The notes beneath the pieces are model-generated. The model ran no database searches and had not been told where the DNA came from. It was given only the letters and a program-made list of their open reading frames with translations. This document shows, piece after piece, positions 8,045 to 16,810 of a stretch of DNA of 38,105 nucleotides. The position numbers and the translations under genes were made by a program. Position 1 is the stretch's first letter. The number at the start of each line of letters is the position of its first letter. This DNA comes from Clostridium sp. CAG:169 (GTDB lineage Bacteria > Bacillota > Clostridia > Oscillospirales > Ruminococcaceae): the NCBI GenBank assembly GCA_000435195.1, contig FR880271.1:4219-42323 (forward strand). Reading direction: 5' to 3'.

Positions 8045-8116
8045 TTAGGTCGAAAGACAGGCACGGGCAGACAGTGCGGCGCTGGAGAGCGTCTGCAGTG
8101 CTGACAAAGCCCCTAG
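8045..8116 (+). ncRNA. Candidate structured leader RNA of potABCD
   Basis: The transcribed leader can form several nested helices. GTC-GAAA-GAC (8049-8058) is a GNRA-capped hairpin. GCAC (8061-8064) pairs with GTGC (8098-8101), and inside it GCAGAC (8067-8072) pairs with GTCTGC (8091-8096). AGG (8047-8049) can pair with CCT (8112-8114) to close the whole. GGGC (8065-8068) can alternatively pair with GCCC (8109-8112), and GGCGCT (8078-8083) with AGCGTC (8088-8093), so mutually exclusive folds exist. I do not recognise it as a known riboswitch. A polyamine-sensing or translational control role is only inference from its position. Confidence 0.35.
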
Positions 8117-8145
8117 AAAAACCACATGAGGGAGATGCAGTGCAG

Positions 8146-9192
8146 ATGAAGGAAAATATTTTGATTAGTTTAAAGGATATCGTGGTCGAGTTTGACGGTC
8201 AGCGTATCCTCAAGGGAATCAATCTGGATATTCACGATGAGGAATTCGTGACCTTTTTGGGACCTTCCGGCTGTGGCAAAACAACCACGCTGCGCATTAT
8301 TGGCGGATTTGTGGAGCCAAGTGCGGGAGATATTTTCTTCGACGGAAAAAAAATCAACGGGATGCCGCCTTACAAGCGCAACGTCAACACCGTTTTTCAG
8401 CGGTATGCGTTGTTTCCGCATTTGAACGTGTTTGATAACGTTGCGTTCGGACTGAACATCAAAAAGATGGATAAAAAGCTGATTGCACAGAAGGTTAAAG
8501 AGATGCTCAAGCTGGTGGGTCTGGTTGGCTTTGAAAACCGAAACATCAACCAGCTTTCTGGTGGTCAGCAGCAGCGTGTTGCCATCGCCCGCGCGCTGGT
8601 CAACGAGCCGAAGGTCCTGCTGCTGGATGAGCCGCTGGGCGCTTTGGACTTAAAACTGCGCAAGGAGATGCAGACCGAGCTGATGCGGATTCAGAAGTCG
8701 CTGAAGATTACCTTCATTTATGTTACCCACGACCAGGAGGAGGCATTGACCATGTCCGACCGGGTGGTGGTTATGAAGGACGGCGAAATCCAGCAGATCG
8801 GCACTCCGCAGGATATTTACAACGAGCCAAAGAATGCCTTTGTTGCTGACTTTATCGGAGAGAGCAACATCATCGACGGCGTTATGTACGAGGACTTTGA
8901 AGTTGAGTTTGCAGGTCAGGCGTTCAAGTGTGTGGACAAGGGATTTGCAGAGAACGAGAGGGTCGACGTTGTTATCCGTCCCGAGGACATCATTGTAGAC
9001 GATTATGAAACCTCCCCCATCAGCGGCGAGGTGGAGTCGGTCGTCTTTAAAGGAGTCCACTATGAAATCACTGTGGATGCGCATGGATATAAGTGGCTGA
9101 TCCACTCCACCCAGAGCCAGGCGGTGGGTGCGCACATCGGCATGAACGTGCGTCCAGAGGACATCCATATCATGAAAAAGATGGAGGCGTGA
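8146..9192 (+). CDS. potA: Spermidine/putrescine ABC transporter ATP-binding protein
   Basis: The 348-aa ATPase on the cytosolic face powers polyamine import through PotBC. The ABC domain (about 5-240) has Walker A GPSGCGKTT (39-47), the Q-loop VFQRYALFPH (83-92), signature LSGGQQQR (137-144), Walker B LLLDEP (158-163) and the H-loop YVTHDQEEALTMSDR. The C-terminal part (about 245-348) is the TOBE regulatory domain (VVIRPEDI). I take ATG 8146; GTG 8140 is also possible because the GGGAG site is closer to it. The frame stays open for 38 more codons upstream, but that region is the leader. It is the first gene of a four-gene operon; potB starts 4 bases after its stop. Confidence 0.93.
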   Translation: MKENILISLKDIVVEFDGQRILKGINLDIHDEEFVTFLGPSGCGKTTTLRIIGGFVEPSAGDIFFDGKKINGMPPYKRNVNTVFQRYALFPHLNVFDNVAFGLNIKKMDKKLIAQKVKEMLKLVGLVGFENRNINQLSGGQQQRVAIARALVNEPKVLLLDEPLGALDLKLRKEMQTELMRIQKSLKITFIYVTHDQEEALTMSDRVVVMKDGEIQQIGTPQDIYNEPKNAFVADFIGESNIIDGVMYEDFEVEFAGQAFKCVDKGFAENERVDVVIRPEDIIVDDYETSPISGEVESVVFKGVHYEITVDAHGYKWLIHSTQSQAVGAHIGMNVRPEDIHIMKKMEA

Positions 9193-9196
9193 TGGG

Positions 9197-10039
9197 ATGA
9201 AAAAATCGGATAAAAAGAAACGGTCGCTGTTGGGCGCTCTGCCCGCAGTGCCGTATGTTGTGTGGATGGTTTTGTTTATCGCGATCCCCCTGGGGATGGT
9301 GGCATTTTTTGCACTGACCGACCCACAGGGACAGTTTACTTTGGAAAATATTGCCCGCGGCGGCGAGCACATGAGCGTGCTTTTGCGCTCGATCAAGCTG
9401 GCAACGATTGCGACCATCCTGTGCATCATCATCGCTTACCCGCTGGCATACATCCTTTCCCGCAAGCAGGGCTTCCAGAAGCAGACGTTGTTTGTCATGG
9501 TCATGCTGCCGATGTGGATGAACTTTTTGCTGCGCACCTTTGCATGGATGACCATTCTGGAAAATAACGGTCTAATCAATAAATTTTTAGGCTTATTCGG
9601 CATCGGTCCGCTCCAGATGATCAACACCCAGGGCGCTGTTATCCTGGGCATGGTGTACAACTACATTCCATTTATGATTCTGCCGCTGTACACCACCATG
9701 TGCAAGATTGGCAACGATGTCATCGAGGCGGCACAGGACCTGGGCGGCAACACCTTCCAGGTGATGGCACGGGTGGTCGTTCCGCTGAGCCTTCCGGGTG
9801 TCAGCACCGGCATTACCATGGTGTTTGTGCCGGCAATTTCCACCTTCATTATCTCCAAGATGCTCGGCGGCGGCACCAACCAGCTCATCGGCGACATCAT
9901 CGAGCTGCAGTTCCTGGGCAACTCCTACAATCCAAACCTGGGCTCTGCCATCTCGCTGGTGCTGATGGTGGTTGTCCTGCTGTGTATGAGCATTATGAGC
10001 AACTTTGACGATGAGGAAATGGAGGGGAGAATCTTATGA
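9197..10039 (+). CDS. potB: Spermidine/putrescine ABC transporter permease PotB
   Basis: The 280-aa integral membrane subunit has about six transmembrane helices; the first is near residues 13-33 (PYVVWMVLFIAIPLGMVAFFAL). The cytosolic coupling loop appears as EAAQDLGGNTFQVMARVVVPLSLPG, matching the EAA signature that docks on PotA. GGAGG inside the end of potA lies 9 bases before its ATG. Its stop overlaps the potC ATG by 3 bases (ATGA), so the two permease halves are translationally coupled. Confidence 0.93.
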   Translation: MKKSDKKKRSLLGALPAVPYVVWMVLFIAIPLGMVAFFALTDPQGQFTLENIARGGEHMSVLLRSIKLATIATILCIIIAYPLAYILSRKQGFQKQTLFVMVMLPMWMNFLLRTFAWMTILENNGLINKFLGLFGIGPLQMINTQGAVILGMVYNYIPFMILPLYTTMCKIGNDVIEAAQDLGGNTFQVMARVVVPLSLPGVSTGITMVFVPAISTFIISKMLGGGTNQLIGDIIELQFLGNSYNPNLGSAISLVLMVVVLLCMSIMSNFDDEEMEGRIL

Positions 10040-10863
10040 GAAAAAGCAGATGGTTTTCTTCGCTGTACATCTGGTTGGTCATGGCTTTTCTGTATGCACC
10101 GATTGCCGTGCTGATTATCTTTTCCTTTAACGACAGCAAGAGCAGAAATACCTGGACCGGCTTTACCCTGCGCTGGTATGAGGAATTGTTCCACGACCGG
10201 GTCATCATGCAGTCCTTTTTGGTGATGCTGGTAGTTGCCATCGTCTCCTCGGTCATCGCAACGGTGCTGGGAACGCTGGCAGCCATCGGTCTGGATAAGA
10301 TGAATAAAAAGCTGCGCTCGGTGGTCATGACCTTTACCTATCTGCCGATGATCAACCCGGAAATCATCACCGGCGTTGCGCTGATGCTGTTGTTCATCTA
10401 TCTGAAGATGGAATTTGGTATGCAGACGCTGATTGTGGCACACATCACCTTCAACGTCCCCTATGTCATCCTGAACGTGCTGCCCAAGCTGCGGCAGATG
10501 GACAAAAATACCTACGATGCGGCGCTGGATTTGGGCTGCAATCCGCTCAAAGCCTTCACCAAGGTGGTCATCCCGGAGATTATGCCCGGCATCGTGTCCG
10601 GCTTTTTGATGGCGCTGACCTATTCGATGGACGACTTTGTCATCTCCTACTTTGTCAGCGGCGCTTCCATCCAGACACTGCCGGTGGCAATTTACAGTAT
10701 GACCCGCAGAAGGGTCAGCCCGAAAATCAACGCGCTGTCCACCATTATGTTTGTGGTGGTCCTGCTGGTGCTGGTCATCTATAATGTGGTCAGCAGCCGA
10801 AAAGCAAAGGCGATGACCAGACCTGTATCCAAAGCAGGCTCCAAACGGGAGGGTGAGTTTTAG
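10036..10863 (+). CDS. potC: Spermidine/putrescine ABC transporter permease PotC
   Basis: The 275-aa second permease half has about six membrane helices and the EAA-type coupling loop DAALDLGCNPLKAFTKVVIPEIMPG. The motif TYSMDDFVISYFVSG near the end is typical of PotC. Its start is coupled to the potB stop and GGAGGGGAGA lies just upstream. The last base of its TAG stop is the first base of the potD GTG start. Confidence 0.93.
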   Translation: MRKSRWFSSLYIWLVMAFLYAPIAVLIIFSFNDSKSRNTWTGFTLRWYEELFHDRVIMQSFLVMLVVAIVSSVIATVLGTLAAIGLDKMNKKLRSVVMTFTYLPMINPEIITGVALMLLFIYLKMEFGMQTLIVAHITFNVPYVILNVLPKLRQMDKNTYDAALDLGCNPLKAFTKVVIPEIMPGIVSGFLMALTYSMDDFVISYFVSGASIQTLPVAIYSMTRRRVSPKINALSTIMFVVVLLVLVIYNVVSSRKAKAMTRPVSKAGSKREGEF

Positions 10864-12143
10864 TGAAGAAAAAAGGATTTTTCTCCAGACTGAGCCTTCT
10901 GGCACTGAGCGCAGCACTGGTGTCGGGGATGACCCTTGGCTGTGTGGCAGACCAGGAGAGCAGCTACGATATGGACTACTACTCTCAGCTGGCGGATAAA
11001 GGGGTCACCATCAATGTATACAACTGGGGTGAATATATCTCCAACGGAGATGACGATTCGCTGGATGTCAATGCGGAGTTTGAGAAACTGACCGGCATTC
11101 GAGTAAACTATACTCAATTTGATACAAACGAATCTTTATACGCAAAGTTAAAAAGCGGCGGCACCACCTATGATGTTATCTTTCCGTCGGATTATATGGT
11201 TTCCCGTATGATTGACGAAGATATGCTGGAGCCGCTGGATTTTGAGAACATCCCAAACTTCCGCCACATCTCCGAAAAATTCAAAAACCCCTCCTACGAC
11301 CCGCAGAACCTCTACTCGGTTCCGTACACCTGGGGAACGGTGGGACTCATCTACAACTACGATATGCTGGGCTTCGACCCGGACAGCTGGGATGTGATGT
11401 GGGACCCAAACTTTGCCAAACAGATTTTGCAGTTTTCTAACTCCAAAGATGCTTTTGCCATTGCGCTGATGCGGCTGGGATACAGCATCAATACCGAGGA
11501 CCAGATGGAGCTGGATCAGGCTGCGCAACTGCTCAAGGAACAAAAACCGCTGGTGCAAGCGTATGTTATGGACCAGATTTTTGATAAGATGCAGGGCAAC
11601 GAGGCAGCCATCGCACCTTATTATGCCGGTGACGCTATCAATATGATGGCGGTCAACGAAAGCTTGCGGTTTGTCATCCCGAAGGAGGGAACCAACCTCT
11701 TCTTTGATGCGGTGTGTATTCCGAAGATTAAAGAGGACACCGAGGAGAGCCGTTTGAAGAAGCTGGCATCGGAGATGTACATCAACTTCCTCAACGAGCC
11801 GGAGATTGCCGCTGCCAATATTGAATACATCCAGTATTCCACACCAAACGACGCAGCGCTGGCATTGCTGGATGAAGAAACCCGCAACAACCCAGTAATC
11901 TATCCGAGCGACGATAAGCTGGAAAACACAGAGGTTTATGTCAATCTGTCGGAGGATACCAACCGTTATCTGGACCAGCTGTGGACCGAAATCATGAGCG
12001 CAGAGGCAGGCTACAACTACTGGAGTATGCCACTGTTTTTGCTGGGCGCATTGGCTTTGTCGGTTATCATCACACTGATGAAGCGCAACCGCCGCCGCAG
12101 ACGGGAACAGTTCAGCTATGCGGACAGCCATAGAAACTTTTAA
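10863..12143 (+). CDS. potD: Spermidine/putrescine-binding protein PotD with an extra C-terminal membrane helix
   Basis: The 426-aa extracellular receptor captures polyamines for PotABC. A basic N-terminus and hydrophobic stretch lead to MTLGC (Cys27), a plausible lipoprotein site. The binding domain (about 45-385) has the family motifs INVYNWGEYIS near its start, YDVIFPSDYMVSRM and YSVPYTWGTVGLIYN. It is longer than a usual PotD (about 350 aa). Residues about 388-412 form a hydrophobic helix (MPLFLLGALALSVIITLM) followed by a run of arginines, predicting a second anchor with a cytosolic basic tail. The GTG start is preceded by GGGAGG and overlaps potC by one base. A terminator follows. Confidence 0.9.
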   Translation: MKKKGFFSRLSLLALSAALVSGMTLGCVADQESSYDMDYYSQLADKGVTINVYNWGEYISNGDDDSLDVNAEFEKLTGIRVNYTQFDTNESLYAKLKSGGTTYDVIFPSDYMVSRMIDEDMLEPLDFENIPNFRHISEKFKNPSYDPQNLYSVPYTWGTVGLIYNYDMLGFDPDSWDVMWDPNFAKQILQFSNSKDAFAIALMRLGYSINTEDQMELDQAAQLLKEQKPLVQAYVMDQIFDKMQGNEAAIAPYYAGDAINMMAVNESLRFVIPKEGTNLFFDAVCIPKIKEDTEESRLKKLASEMYINFLNEPEIAAANIEYIQYSTPNDAALALLDEETRNNPVIYPSDDKLENTEVYVNLSEDTNRYLDQLWTEIMSAEAGYNYWSMPLFLLGALALSVIITLMKRNRRRRREQFSYADSHRNF

Positions 12144-12178
12144 CCGTTTCCCGGGCACATTCGGGAAAATCGGAGCTT

Positions 12179-12223
12179 CCCCCATTCGAACAGATTTTCT
12201 GTTTGGATGGGGGATTTTATTTT
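12179..12223 (+). terminator. Intrinsic terminator of potABCD
   Basis: CCCCCATTCGAACAGA (12179-12194) pairs with TCTGTTTGGATGGGGG (12198-12213), with one T-G wobble and one further near-match, followed by ATTTTATTTT. A weaker hairpin (TTTCCCG 12147-12153 with CGGGAAA 12162-12168) precedes it. Confidence 0.9.
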
Positions 12224-12309
12224 GAAAAGCAGGGTAGCGGACGGGCAAAGGATATGGTAGAATGGAAACCAACAGGCAGTCCTGTAAGAAAAATAGGGAG
12301 GCAAAAAAG

Positions 12310-12630
12310 ATGGCATCCAGCAAAGAATATTTGCAGTTTATTTTGGAGCAGCTGTCCGCGTTGGACGGAGTCAGCAGCCGTGCAATGATGGGCGAGTATA
12401 TTTTGTACTACCGTGGAAAGATTGTAGGAGGCATCTATGACTACCGCCTGCTGGTCAAACCGGTGCAGGCAGCGCGTTCCTATCTGCCGAGAATCCGATA
12501 TGAAACGCCTTATGAGGGAGCAAAGGAGATGCTGCTGGTCGAAGAGGTGGAGGAGCCGGAATTTTTGGTCGGACTGTTTCGTGCCATGTATGAAGAATTG
12601 CCTGCGCCAAAGAAAAAGAAAACTCGGTAG
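12310..12630 (+). CDS. TfoX N-terminal-domain protein
   Basis: The 106-aa cytosolic protein resembles the stand-alone TfoX/Sxy N-terminal domain: EYLQFILEQLSALDGVSSRAMMGEYILYYRGKIVGGIYDYRLLVKPV, followed by LPRIRYETPYEGAKEMLLVEEVEEPEFL and a basic KKKKTR end. TfoX is a competence regulator in Gammaproteobacteria, but single-domain Clostridial forms have no proven role; competence control should not be assumed. The ATG at 12310 has GGGAGG 8 bases upstream; the in-frame ATG 48 bases earlier does not. The next gene starts 20 bases after the stop and is probably cotranscribed. Confidence 0.83.
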   Translation: MASSKEYLQFILEQLSALDGVSSRAMMGEYILYYRGKIVGGIYDYRLLVKPVQAARSYLPRIRYETPYEGAKEMLLVEEVEEPEFLVGLFRAMYEELPAPKKKKTR

Positions 12631-12650
12631 CAATGAGGGAGGAATGAGTA

Positions 12651-13253
12651 GTGAGCCATTTGTATCAGCAATATCGGGCGCTTGAGTTGGACGGCAGCTG
12701 GATTGGCTTAGAGGTTGGAAATGCAGACCCCTGGTTTTGCACACCCATAGGAGCTGAAATCATCGGATGGGACGGTGCCATCCACTACTGCTTTGTGCCG
12801 GGATTTGCAGAAACGGTCTTTTGTGTCAACCCGGAAAATTACGGCGGGCATCTGGTCTATCCGATTGCGCGCAGCTTTGCAGATTTTTTAAGCTTGCTCC
12901 TGGCGGTCGGTCATACGAACTCGTTGCAGCAGGTCATCGGCTGGAAGCGGGAGGAATTTGAAAGATTTCTCCGCCAACAGGAGGAAGTGGATTACATCAG
13001 CAGCCCGCAGGTGCAACAGGTGCTCAAAACCATCACTGAGGAAATCGGGGTGGTCCCGCAGCCGGACCCGTTTGGCTATATCAAACGCTTGCAGGAAGAA
13101 TTTCCGTATGAGAAGATTGTATTTTCCAACGACTACTACGATATCCTAGGACTGGAACGACCCGACGGTACGACATCGGAATGGGTGGAGAACGGCACCC
13201 ATGAGGGAAAGATAGAAATTTGCTTTCGGACAGACAAAGAGATAAAGATATAA
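12651..13253 (+). CDS. Unknown 200-aa cytosolic protein
   Basis: I do not recognise this family. The GTG start has GGGAGG 8 bases upstream. It has no signal peptide or membrane helix. The N-terminal half is beta-rich and aromatic (SWIGLEVGNADPWFCTPIGAEIIGWDG, VFCVNPENYGGHLVYPIARSFADFLSLLL) and the second half is helical and charged. The pattern of an acidic/aromatic domain with a FADFLSLLLAVGHTN helix is somewhat like SMI1/KNR4-type or immunity-like proteins, but I would not assign it. It is likely cotranscribed with the TfoX-domain gene and ends at a strong terminator. Confidence 0.75.
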   Translation: MSHLYQQYRALELDGSWIGLEVGNADPWFCTPIGAEIIGWDGAIHYCFVPGFAETVFCVNPENYGGHLVYPIARSFADFLSLLLAVGHTNSLQQVIGWKREEFERFLRQQEEVDYISSPQVQQVLKTITEEIGVVPQPDPFGYIKRLQEEFPYEKIVFSNDYYDILGLERPDGTTSEWVENGTHEGKIEICFRTDKEIKI

Positions 13254-13295
13254 AAACAGGTTCTGCGCAGTACCATACTGCGCAGAACCTGTTTT
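13253..13295. terminator. Bidirectional terminator (20-bp perfect stem)
   Basis: The arm at 13253-13272 (beginning AAAACAGG, core TTCTGCGCAGTA) pairs perfectly with 13276-13295 around a 3-base loop; T-rich bases follow. It serves the unknown gene on the plus strand and the P-type ATPase on the minus strand. Confidence 0.92.
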
Positions 13296-13328
13296 ACTTT
13301 TTTCCAGACTATTTTATGCAATACTCAA

Positions 13329-15944
13329 TTAGTGTTGGTGTTTAATCAGACCGAACTTTTTGGAAAATTCCATCACCAGAAGAGGAACGAAGGAAAGTCC
13401 AAAGGCAATCAGGTACATCTTGGCAGGCAGAGCAGCCAGACCAAAGGCAATGCGGAGAGGGGTGAAGAGAACCAGCAGCACCAGCGCTAGGGAAGCCAGG
13501 CACGCCTGATTGAGCTTTTTGTTGGAGAACGGACCGATGTGGAACAAAGAACGTTCCGAACGCATATTGTAGGATTGTACCAACTGGGAAATAGACAGGG
13601 TGATGAATGCCATTGTCTGACCGGCAGCAAGGGTACCGACCATGTTCTGTCCCATCCAGAAGGAGGAGAGGGTCAGTAGCGCGAACATCATACCTTGCAG
13701 AACAACGCGCAATCCCAAACCGTGAGCGAACAAGCCTTCATCTTTGGATTTTGGCTTGTGCTGCATGATGTCACTTTCCACAGCCTCCATGCCCAGTGCG
13801 ATGGCAGGCAGGCTGTCGGTGACCAGGTTAATCCACAGCAGCTGCATCGAAAGCAGCGGGGTCTTGTGCCACAGCAGCATGGCGGTAAAGACGGTCAGCA
13901 CCTCGCCGATGTTGGTGCCAAGCAGGAAGCCGACCACCTTGCGGATGTTGGAATAGATGCCTCGACCTTCGCGGACAGCATCGACAATGGTGGCGAAGTT
14001 GTCGTCGGTCAAGGTCATGTCGGCAGCGCCTTTGGCAACGTCGGTGCCGGTGATGCCCATAGCGCAGCCGATGTCAGCTGCTTTCAGTGCAGGAGCATCG
14101 TTGACACCGTCACCGGTCATGGATACCACCTGACCTTTGTCCTGCCATGCGCGGACGATGCGAATCTTGTTCTCAGGGGAAACACGGGCATAGACGGAAA
14201 TTTTATCGACATTCTGTGCAAGCTCTTCCTCGCTCATAGCATCCAGCTGTGCGCCGGTGATGGCAAGGTCGCCTTCCTTGAGGATGCCAAGGTCTTTTGC
14301 AATCGCAGAGGCAGTAACAACGTGGTCACCGGTAATCATAACCGGACGGATGCCGGCTTCGCGGCAGGTGGCTACGGCAGCTCTTGCTTCAGGACGCGGT
14401 GGGTCGATCATACCGACCAGACCCATCAGGGTCAGACCGTTTTCAATCTCTTCGGAGGTCAGCTTCTGTGGAATCCGGTCGATTTCGCGGTAGCCGATTG
14501 CCAAAACACGCAGCGCGTTGGAGCTCATTTCATCGTTGATCTGGTGTGCCTTTTCAAAATTGCCCTTGATGCAGCGGGACAGCATCATGTCGAAAGCGCC
14601 TTTGACGATGACGATATTTTTACCGTCGATGCGGTTGATGCTGGTCATCAGCTTGCGGTCGGAATCGAACGGAATCTGTGCCAGGCGAGGATACTGCTGG
14701 TTGAGCTGCTCTTGTGGGCTGCCGTTTTTATGAGCAGCCAGAACGATGGCGGTTTCGGTTGGGTCGCCGATGTGGTGTTCCTGACCGTCTTCAAAGGTGA
14801 CAGTTCCGTCGCAGCACAGGGTACCGTAATCCAGCAGCTGACGAACAGCAGGGGAATTGTTTTCACTGATGTCCTCTACTTCGCCGGTTTCATCCAGATA
14901 TGCTTTGACCAGGGTCATGCGGTTCTGGGTGAGGGTACCGGTTTTATCCGAGCAGATGACCGAGGCACTGCCCAGCGTTTCGACGGCTGGCAGACGGCGG
15001 ATCAAAGCATTCTTCTTGACCATTCGCTGAACGCCGATGGCAAGGACGATGGTGACGATGGCAGGCAGACCTTCCGGGATAGCGGAAACAGCCAGAGATA
15101 CCGAGGTCATAAAGATTTCCAGAACCGGAATGCCATTGATTAAACCAACCACAAAGATGATGGCACAGGCAGCCAGAGCCAGCAACCCTAAGTTCTTGCC
15201 TAGTTTTGCCAGCTTTTTCTGCAGAGGGGTCTGACCATCTTCTGCACCTTCCAGCAGACCGGCAATCTTGCCCATTTCGGTGTCCATGCCGGTAGCGGTG
15301 ACAACGGCATCGGCAGTACCGTAGGTGATGGAGCAGCCGGAGAAGACCATGTTGCTGCGGTCGCCCAGAGGAGCTTTTTCTTCCACCACAGCGTCAGCGT
15401 CCTTTTCGGAAGGAACCGATTCGCCGGTGAGGGCGGATTCTTCGCTCTTGAGGTTGGAGCTGTCAAGCAGGCGGGCATCGGCAGGGACAAAGTCGCCGGC
15501 TTCCAGATGGATGATGTCGCCGGGCACCAGCAGGGAGGCGTCAATGACCTCGGTCTTGCCGTTTCGCAATACCCTGGCATGTGGGGCAGACATATTTTTT
15601 AAAGCGTCCAGCGCCTTTTCCGCCTTGCTCTCCTGCATCATACCCATGATGGCGTTGAGAACGACGATCAGAAGGATGAGCACCGGCTCAAAAAATTCCA
15701 TCGGGTCCCCTTCCACGCAGGCAATACCAAAGGAGATGGCTGCCGCGATGAGCAGGATGATAATCATGACATCTTTAAACTGGTCGAAGAAGCGCTGCAG
15801 ATTGCTCTTCTTCTTTTTCTCCTTCAGGCGGTTGGGACCGTATTGCTCGGTCAGCTTTTCCACCTGCTGGGTGGAAAGTCCGGTCTGCGGATTGCTCGAT
15901 AGACTTTCCAGGACCTCTTGCTTCTTTTGATAATGATACAACAA
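13329..15944 (-). CDS. P-type Ca2+-transporting ATPase (PMCA/SERCA-like, type IIA/B)
   Basis: The 871-aa membrane pump is predicted to export Ca2+ at the cost of ATP. It has the cation-ATPase N-terminal domain (1-70), membrane helices M1-M2, an actuator domain with TGES (173-176), M3-M4 with PEGLPA (290-295, the Ca2+-site motif of IIA/IIB pumps) and the phosphorylated aspartate D333 in DKTGTLTQN. A nucleotide-binding domain with KGAFD, the TGDGVNDAPALK hinge, and M5-M10 with NLVTDSLPAIALG in M6 complete it. Every key residue is present. The start is the first of two adjacent TTG codons, 8 bases after GGGAGG. It is transcribed divergently from the TetR-type gene 280 bases away, which may regulate it. 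Confidence 0.93.
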   Translation of the reverse strand: MLYHYQKKQEVLESLSSNPQTGLSTQQVEKLTEQYGPNRLKEKKKKSNLQRFFDQFKDVMIIILLIAAAISFGIACVEGDPMEFFEPVLILLIVVLNAIMGMMQESKAEKALDALKNMSAPHARVLRNGKTEVIDASLLVPGDIIHLEAGDFVPADARLLDSSNLKSEESALTGESVPSEKDADAVVEEKAPLGDRSNMVFSGCSITYGTADAVVTATGMDTEMGKIAGLLEGAEDGQTPLQKKLAKLGKNLGLLALAACAIIFVVGLINGIPVLEIFMTSVSLAVSAIPEGLPAIVTIVLAIGVQRMVKKNALIRRLPAVETLGSASVICSDKTGTLTQNRMTLVKAYLDETGEVEDISENNSPAVRQLLDYGTLCCDGTVTFEDGQEHHIGDPTETAIVLAAHKNGSPQEQLNQQYPRLAQIPFDSDRKLMTSINRIDGKNIVIVKGAFDMMLSRCIKGNFEKAHQINDEMSSNALRVLAIGYREIDRIPQKLTSEEIENGLTLMGLVGMIDPPRPEARAAVATCREAGIRPVMITGDHVVTASAIAKDLGILKEGDLAITGAQLDAMSEEELAQNVDKISVYARVSPENKIRIVRAWQDKGQVVSMTGDGVNDAPALKAADIGCAMGITGTDVAKGAADMTLTDDNFATIVDAVREGRGIYSNIRKVVGFLLGTNIGEVLTVFTAMLLWHKTPLLSMQLLWINLVTDSLPAIALGMEAVESDIMQHKPKSKDEGLFAHGLGLRVVLQGMMFALLTLSSFWMGQNMVGTLAAGQTMAFITLSISQLVQSYNMRSERSLFHIGPFSNKKLNQACLASLALVLLVLFTPLRIAFGLAALPAKMYLIAFGLSFVPLLVMEFSKKFGLIKHQH

Positions 15945-16061
15945 AGTAAAAACCTCCCGTCATTTTGGTTTTTGTTGCTATTAAAAGTTTATCAGCCGAG
16001 ACGATGGTTTGCACTGGACAAATGGGGAGAATGTTACACTTTTCCCCGCCAAAGTAAAAGC

Positions 16062-16100
16062 GTTACTTTTTGGGACGGTTTTGCCAATCTGTCCCAAAAA
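16062..16100 (+). promoter_or_regulatory. Candidate operator A: GTTAC-T5-GGGAC-N13-TGTCCC
   Basis: TTTTTGGGAC (16067-16076) and GTCCCAAAAA (16091-16100) form a perfect 10-bp inverted repeat with a 14-base spacer, preceded by GTTAC. It lies between the ATPase and tetR-type genes, 57 bases upstream of the latter's -35. A near copy is at 18005-18038 in the opposite orientation (see that entry). No T-run context suggests a terminator, so a protein-binding site is more likely. Confidence 0.5.
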
Positions 16101-16157
16101 TAAGCAAAAGAAAGAATTCACTCGAATCAGGAGAAGAAGAGAGATTTTCGTTGGATT

Positions 16158-16185
16158 TTGATTGAATTTTACAGAGGGATATGAT
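16158..16185 (+). promoter_or_regulatory. SigmaA promoter of the TetR-type gene
   Basis: TTGATT (16158-16163), a 16-base spacer and TATGAT (16180-16185), 38 bases before the TTG start codon. The rest of 15945-16157 contains candidate operator A and nothing else that I can support. Confidence 0.7.
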
Positions 16186-16223
16186 AATATTTTCTATAAG
16201 ATAGCAAAAAGGAGGTGCGGTGT

Positions 16224-16781
16224 TTGGCAGATTCCAACATCACAAAGAAGGCATTGGCGGACGCGCTCAAGGAGTTGATGGATACCAAGCCCTTTCACAA
16301 GATCAGTGTCAGCGACATCTGCGAACGATGTCAGATGAACCGCAAGAGCTTTTACTATCACTTTAAAGATAAGTATGACCTGATGAACTGGATCTACGAC
16401 ACAGAATTCATCGGAGTTGCCAAAAATAAAAACTACCAATCGGGGTGGGAGCTTGCCGAGGATGTCTGCGAGTATTTTTATGTCAACCGCGACTTCTACC
16501 GCAAGGCGCTGCGCATCGACGAGCAGAACTGTTTTTCCGAGCATTTTCGTGGGATTGCGGTTATCATCCTGTACAACGACCTGGGGAAATTTTTTGGAGA
16601 GGATGAGGACCTTTCCTTTTATGTCGATTTTTATGCCGATGCGCTGGTCTGTGCCATCAAGCGCTGGCTGGTGGACAAGGATTGTATGCCGGCAAGCAAG
16701 TTTGTGCGGCTGATCAAGCGTTGCCTGATGGGAATTTCGGATGAAGTAGCCGAGGGACACACCAGCGCGCTGGTGCGCTGA
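16224..16781 (+). CDS. TetR/AcrR-family transcriptional regulator (DhaS-like)
   Basis: The 185-aa DNA-binding regulator has an N-terminal HTH (about 1-55): ITKKALADALKELMDTKPFHKISVSDICERCQMNRKSFYYHFKDKYDLMNW, the classic TetR helix-turn-helix with YYHFKDKYDL. The C-terminal ligand domain resembles the dihydroxyacetone-kinase regulator DhaS subgroup, some of which activate transcription. I use the TTG at 16224, 8 bases after AAGGAGG; an upstream GTG overlaps the ribosome site and is unlikely. The ATPase is divergent and the unknown 343-aa gene convergent. The regulator probably controls one or both, given the repeated element at 16062 and 18005. Confidence 0.88.
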   Translation: MADSNITKKALADALKELMDTKPFHKISVSDICERCQMNRKSFYYHFKDKYDLMNWIYDTEFIGVAKNKNYQSGWELAEDVCEYFYVNRDFYRKALRIDEQNCFSEHFRGIAVIILYNDLGKFFGEDEDLSFYVDFYADALVCAIKRWLVDKDCMPASKFVRLIKRCLMGISDEVAEGHTSALVR

Positions 16782-16810
16782 CCGTTGGCTTTTTGGAATG
16801 ACCGAAGCTT

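Noticed and set aside
8032..8145. N-terminal extension of PotA by 38 residues
   Set aside because: The region is the transcribed leader starting at the promoter's -10; the extension does not resemble PotA and lacks a ribosome site.
13695..15143. A 482-codon open frame on the plus strand opposite the P-type ATPase
   Set aside because: It is antisense to a complete ATPase with all catalytic motifs and has no initiation signal.
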